This document shows positions 63,692-64,000 of a stretch of DNA of 64,000 nt, one piece after another (the stretch's first letter is position 1; the number at the start of each line of letters is the position of its first letter). The notes beneath the pieces are model-generated. The model was not told where the DNA came from, made no database searches, and saw nothing but the letters and a program-made list of their open reading frames with translations. The position numbers and the translations under genes were made by a program. Source of the stretch: Spirochaetia bacterium. Its GTDB lineage: Bacteria; Spirochaetota; UBA4802; UBA5550. The DNA is taken from assembly GCA_009885955.1 (NCBI GenBank), contig VFJS01000042.1, forward strand, positions 68,623 through 132,622. Direction: 5' to 3'.

Positions 63692-64000
63692 ATGAAGGAT
63701 ATGATAATAATCGGCGCCGGCCCTGCAGGCCTCACCGCATCCATATACGGTGTCCGGAGCGGAATGGATCTTGTGCTCATTGAGAAACTCTCCCCGGGCG
63801 GGCAGGTGATGAATACCTATGAAGTTGAGAATTATCCCGGCTTTGCCGAGCCCATAGCCGGGTGGGACCTCATGTCCAGGATGGAGCAGCAGGCCCGCAG
63901 GCTCGGGGTGGAGATAATTTCCGGCGACATTCATTCCGTAAGCAGGGGCGCCGATGGGAGACTCATCACCGGTATTGCCGGCGGTAAAACTTTGGAGGCG
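63692..64000 (+). CDS. trxB: Thioredoxin reductase, N-terminal part (runs off the window)
   Basis: 103 codons from ATG 63692 to the right edge. MIIIGAGPAGLTASIYGVRS is the FAD-binding GxGxxG, then GGQVMNTYEVENYPGF and the FAD-interacting region to HSVSRG. The NADPH domain and CxxC lie outside the window. With the periplasmic thiol proteins in this region it supplies cytoplasmic reducing power. Ferredoxin-NADP reductase-like relatives cannot be excluded without the CxxC. Confidence 0.88.
   Translation, partial: MKDMIIIGAGPAGLTASIYGVRSGMDLVLIEKLSPGGQVMNTYEVENYPGFAEPIAGWDLMSRMEQQARRLGVEIISGDIHSVSRGADGRLITGIAGGKTLEA

Overview
The window is bacterial, and the best lineage marker is a FlaA-type flagellar filament outer layer (sheath) protein at 43330-44040. 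This family is typical of spirochaetes with periplasmic flagella, so a spirochaete is the most likely source; I cannot resolve the order. A double-membrane envelope fits the Mla-type lipid transporter, the lipoproteins and the VKOR-DsbA protein. Genes are tightly packed with strong GGAGG-type ribosome sites. No rRNA, tRNA or CRISPR array was recognised. The left edge cuts a formylglycine-enzyme-like gene and the right edge cuts a thioredoxin reductase.

Layout. 0-12.4 kb: housekeeping and envelope genes, with a GbsR-type regulator under a 44-bp palindromic operator, a NUDIX hydrolase, an acyltransferase/lipase fusion, a ComFB-domain protein, Lon protease and transketolase. 12.4-13.9 kb: a decayed stretch with a 205-bp inverted-repeat element. 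13.9-25.3 kb: a TPR protein, a response regulator, and a divergently promoted catabolic operon (carboxyltransferase, biotin carboxylase, separate biotin carrier, crotonase, AtuA-like protein, TetR regulator, two acyl-CoA dehydrogenases). It looks like leucine/isovalerate or acyclic-terpene breakdown, but has no HMG-CoA lyase in view. 25.3-37 kb: nucleosidase, two tandem periplasmic thioredoxin-like proteins, FmdE, a sugar kinase/nucleotidyltransferase pair, PBP1A, a zinc-ribbon membrane protein, a cysteine synthase remnant, a FecR lipoprotein and a protein methyltransferase. 37-44 kb: BrnTA, a large acyl-CoA dehydrogenase, archaeal-type phosphoglycerate mutase, thioesterase, PilZ protein, MoaD/MoaE and FlaA. 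44.4-49 kb: an operon joining a PilZ protein, a repeat-rich envelope protein and an MlaE-MlaF-MlaD lipid transporter, behind a strongly foldable leader. 49.3-56.6 kb: an accessory island with toxin-antitoxin loci (one wrecked ParE type, HicAB, a VapBC-like pair), a truncated Vsr endonuclease, an AT-rich PLD-helicase-DUF3427 protein and a Fic protein. 56.7-64 kb: a membrane protein, VKOR-DsbA flanked by two copies of one inverted repeat, CarB, PyrR and the start of TrxB.

The most unusual material is the PilZ/repeat-protein/Mla operon, the AT-rich helicase island, the split carboxylase operon with mirrored divergent promoters, and several families of short intergenic elements whose tandem arrays face each other as inverted pairs 100-230 bp apart.
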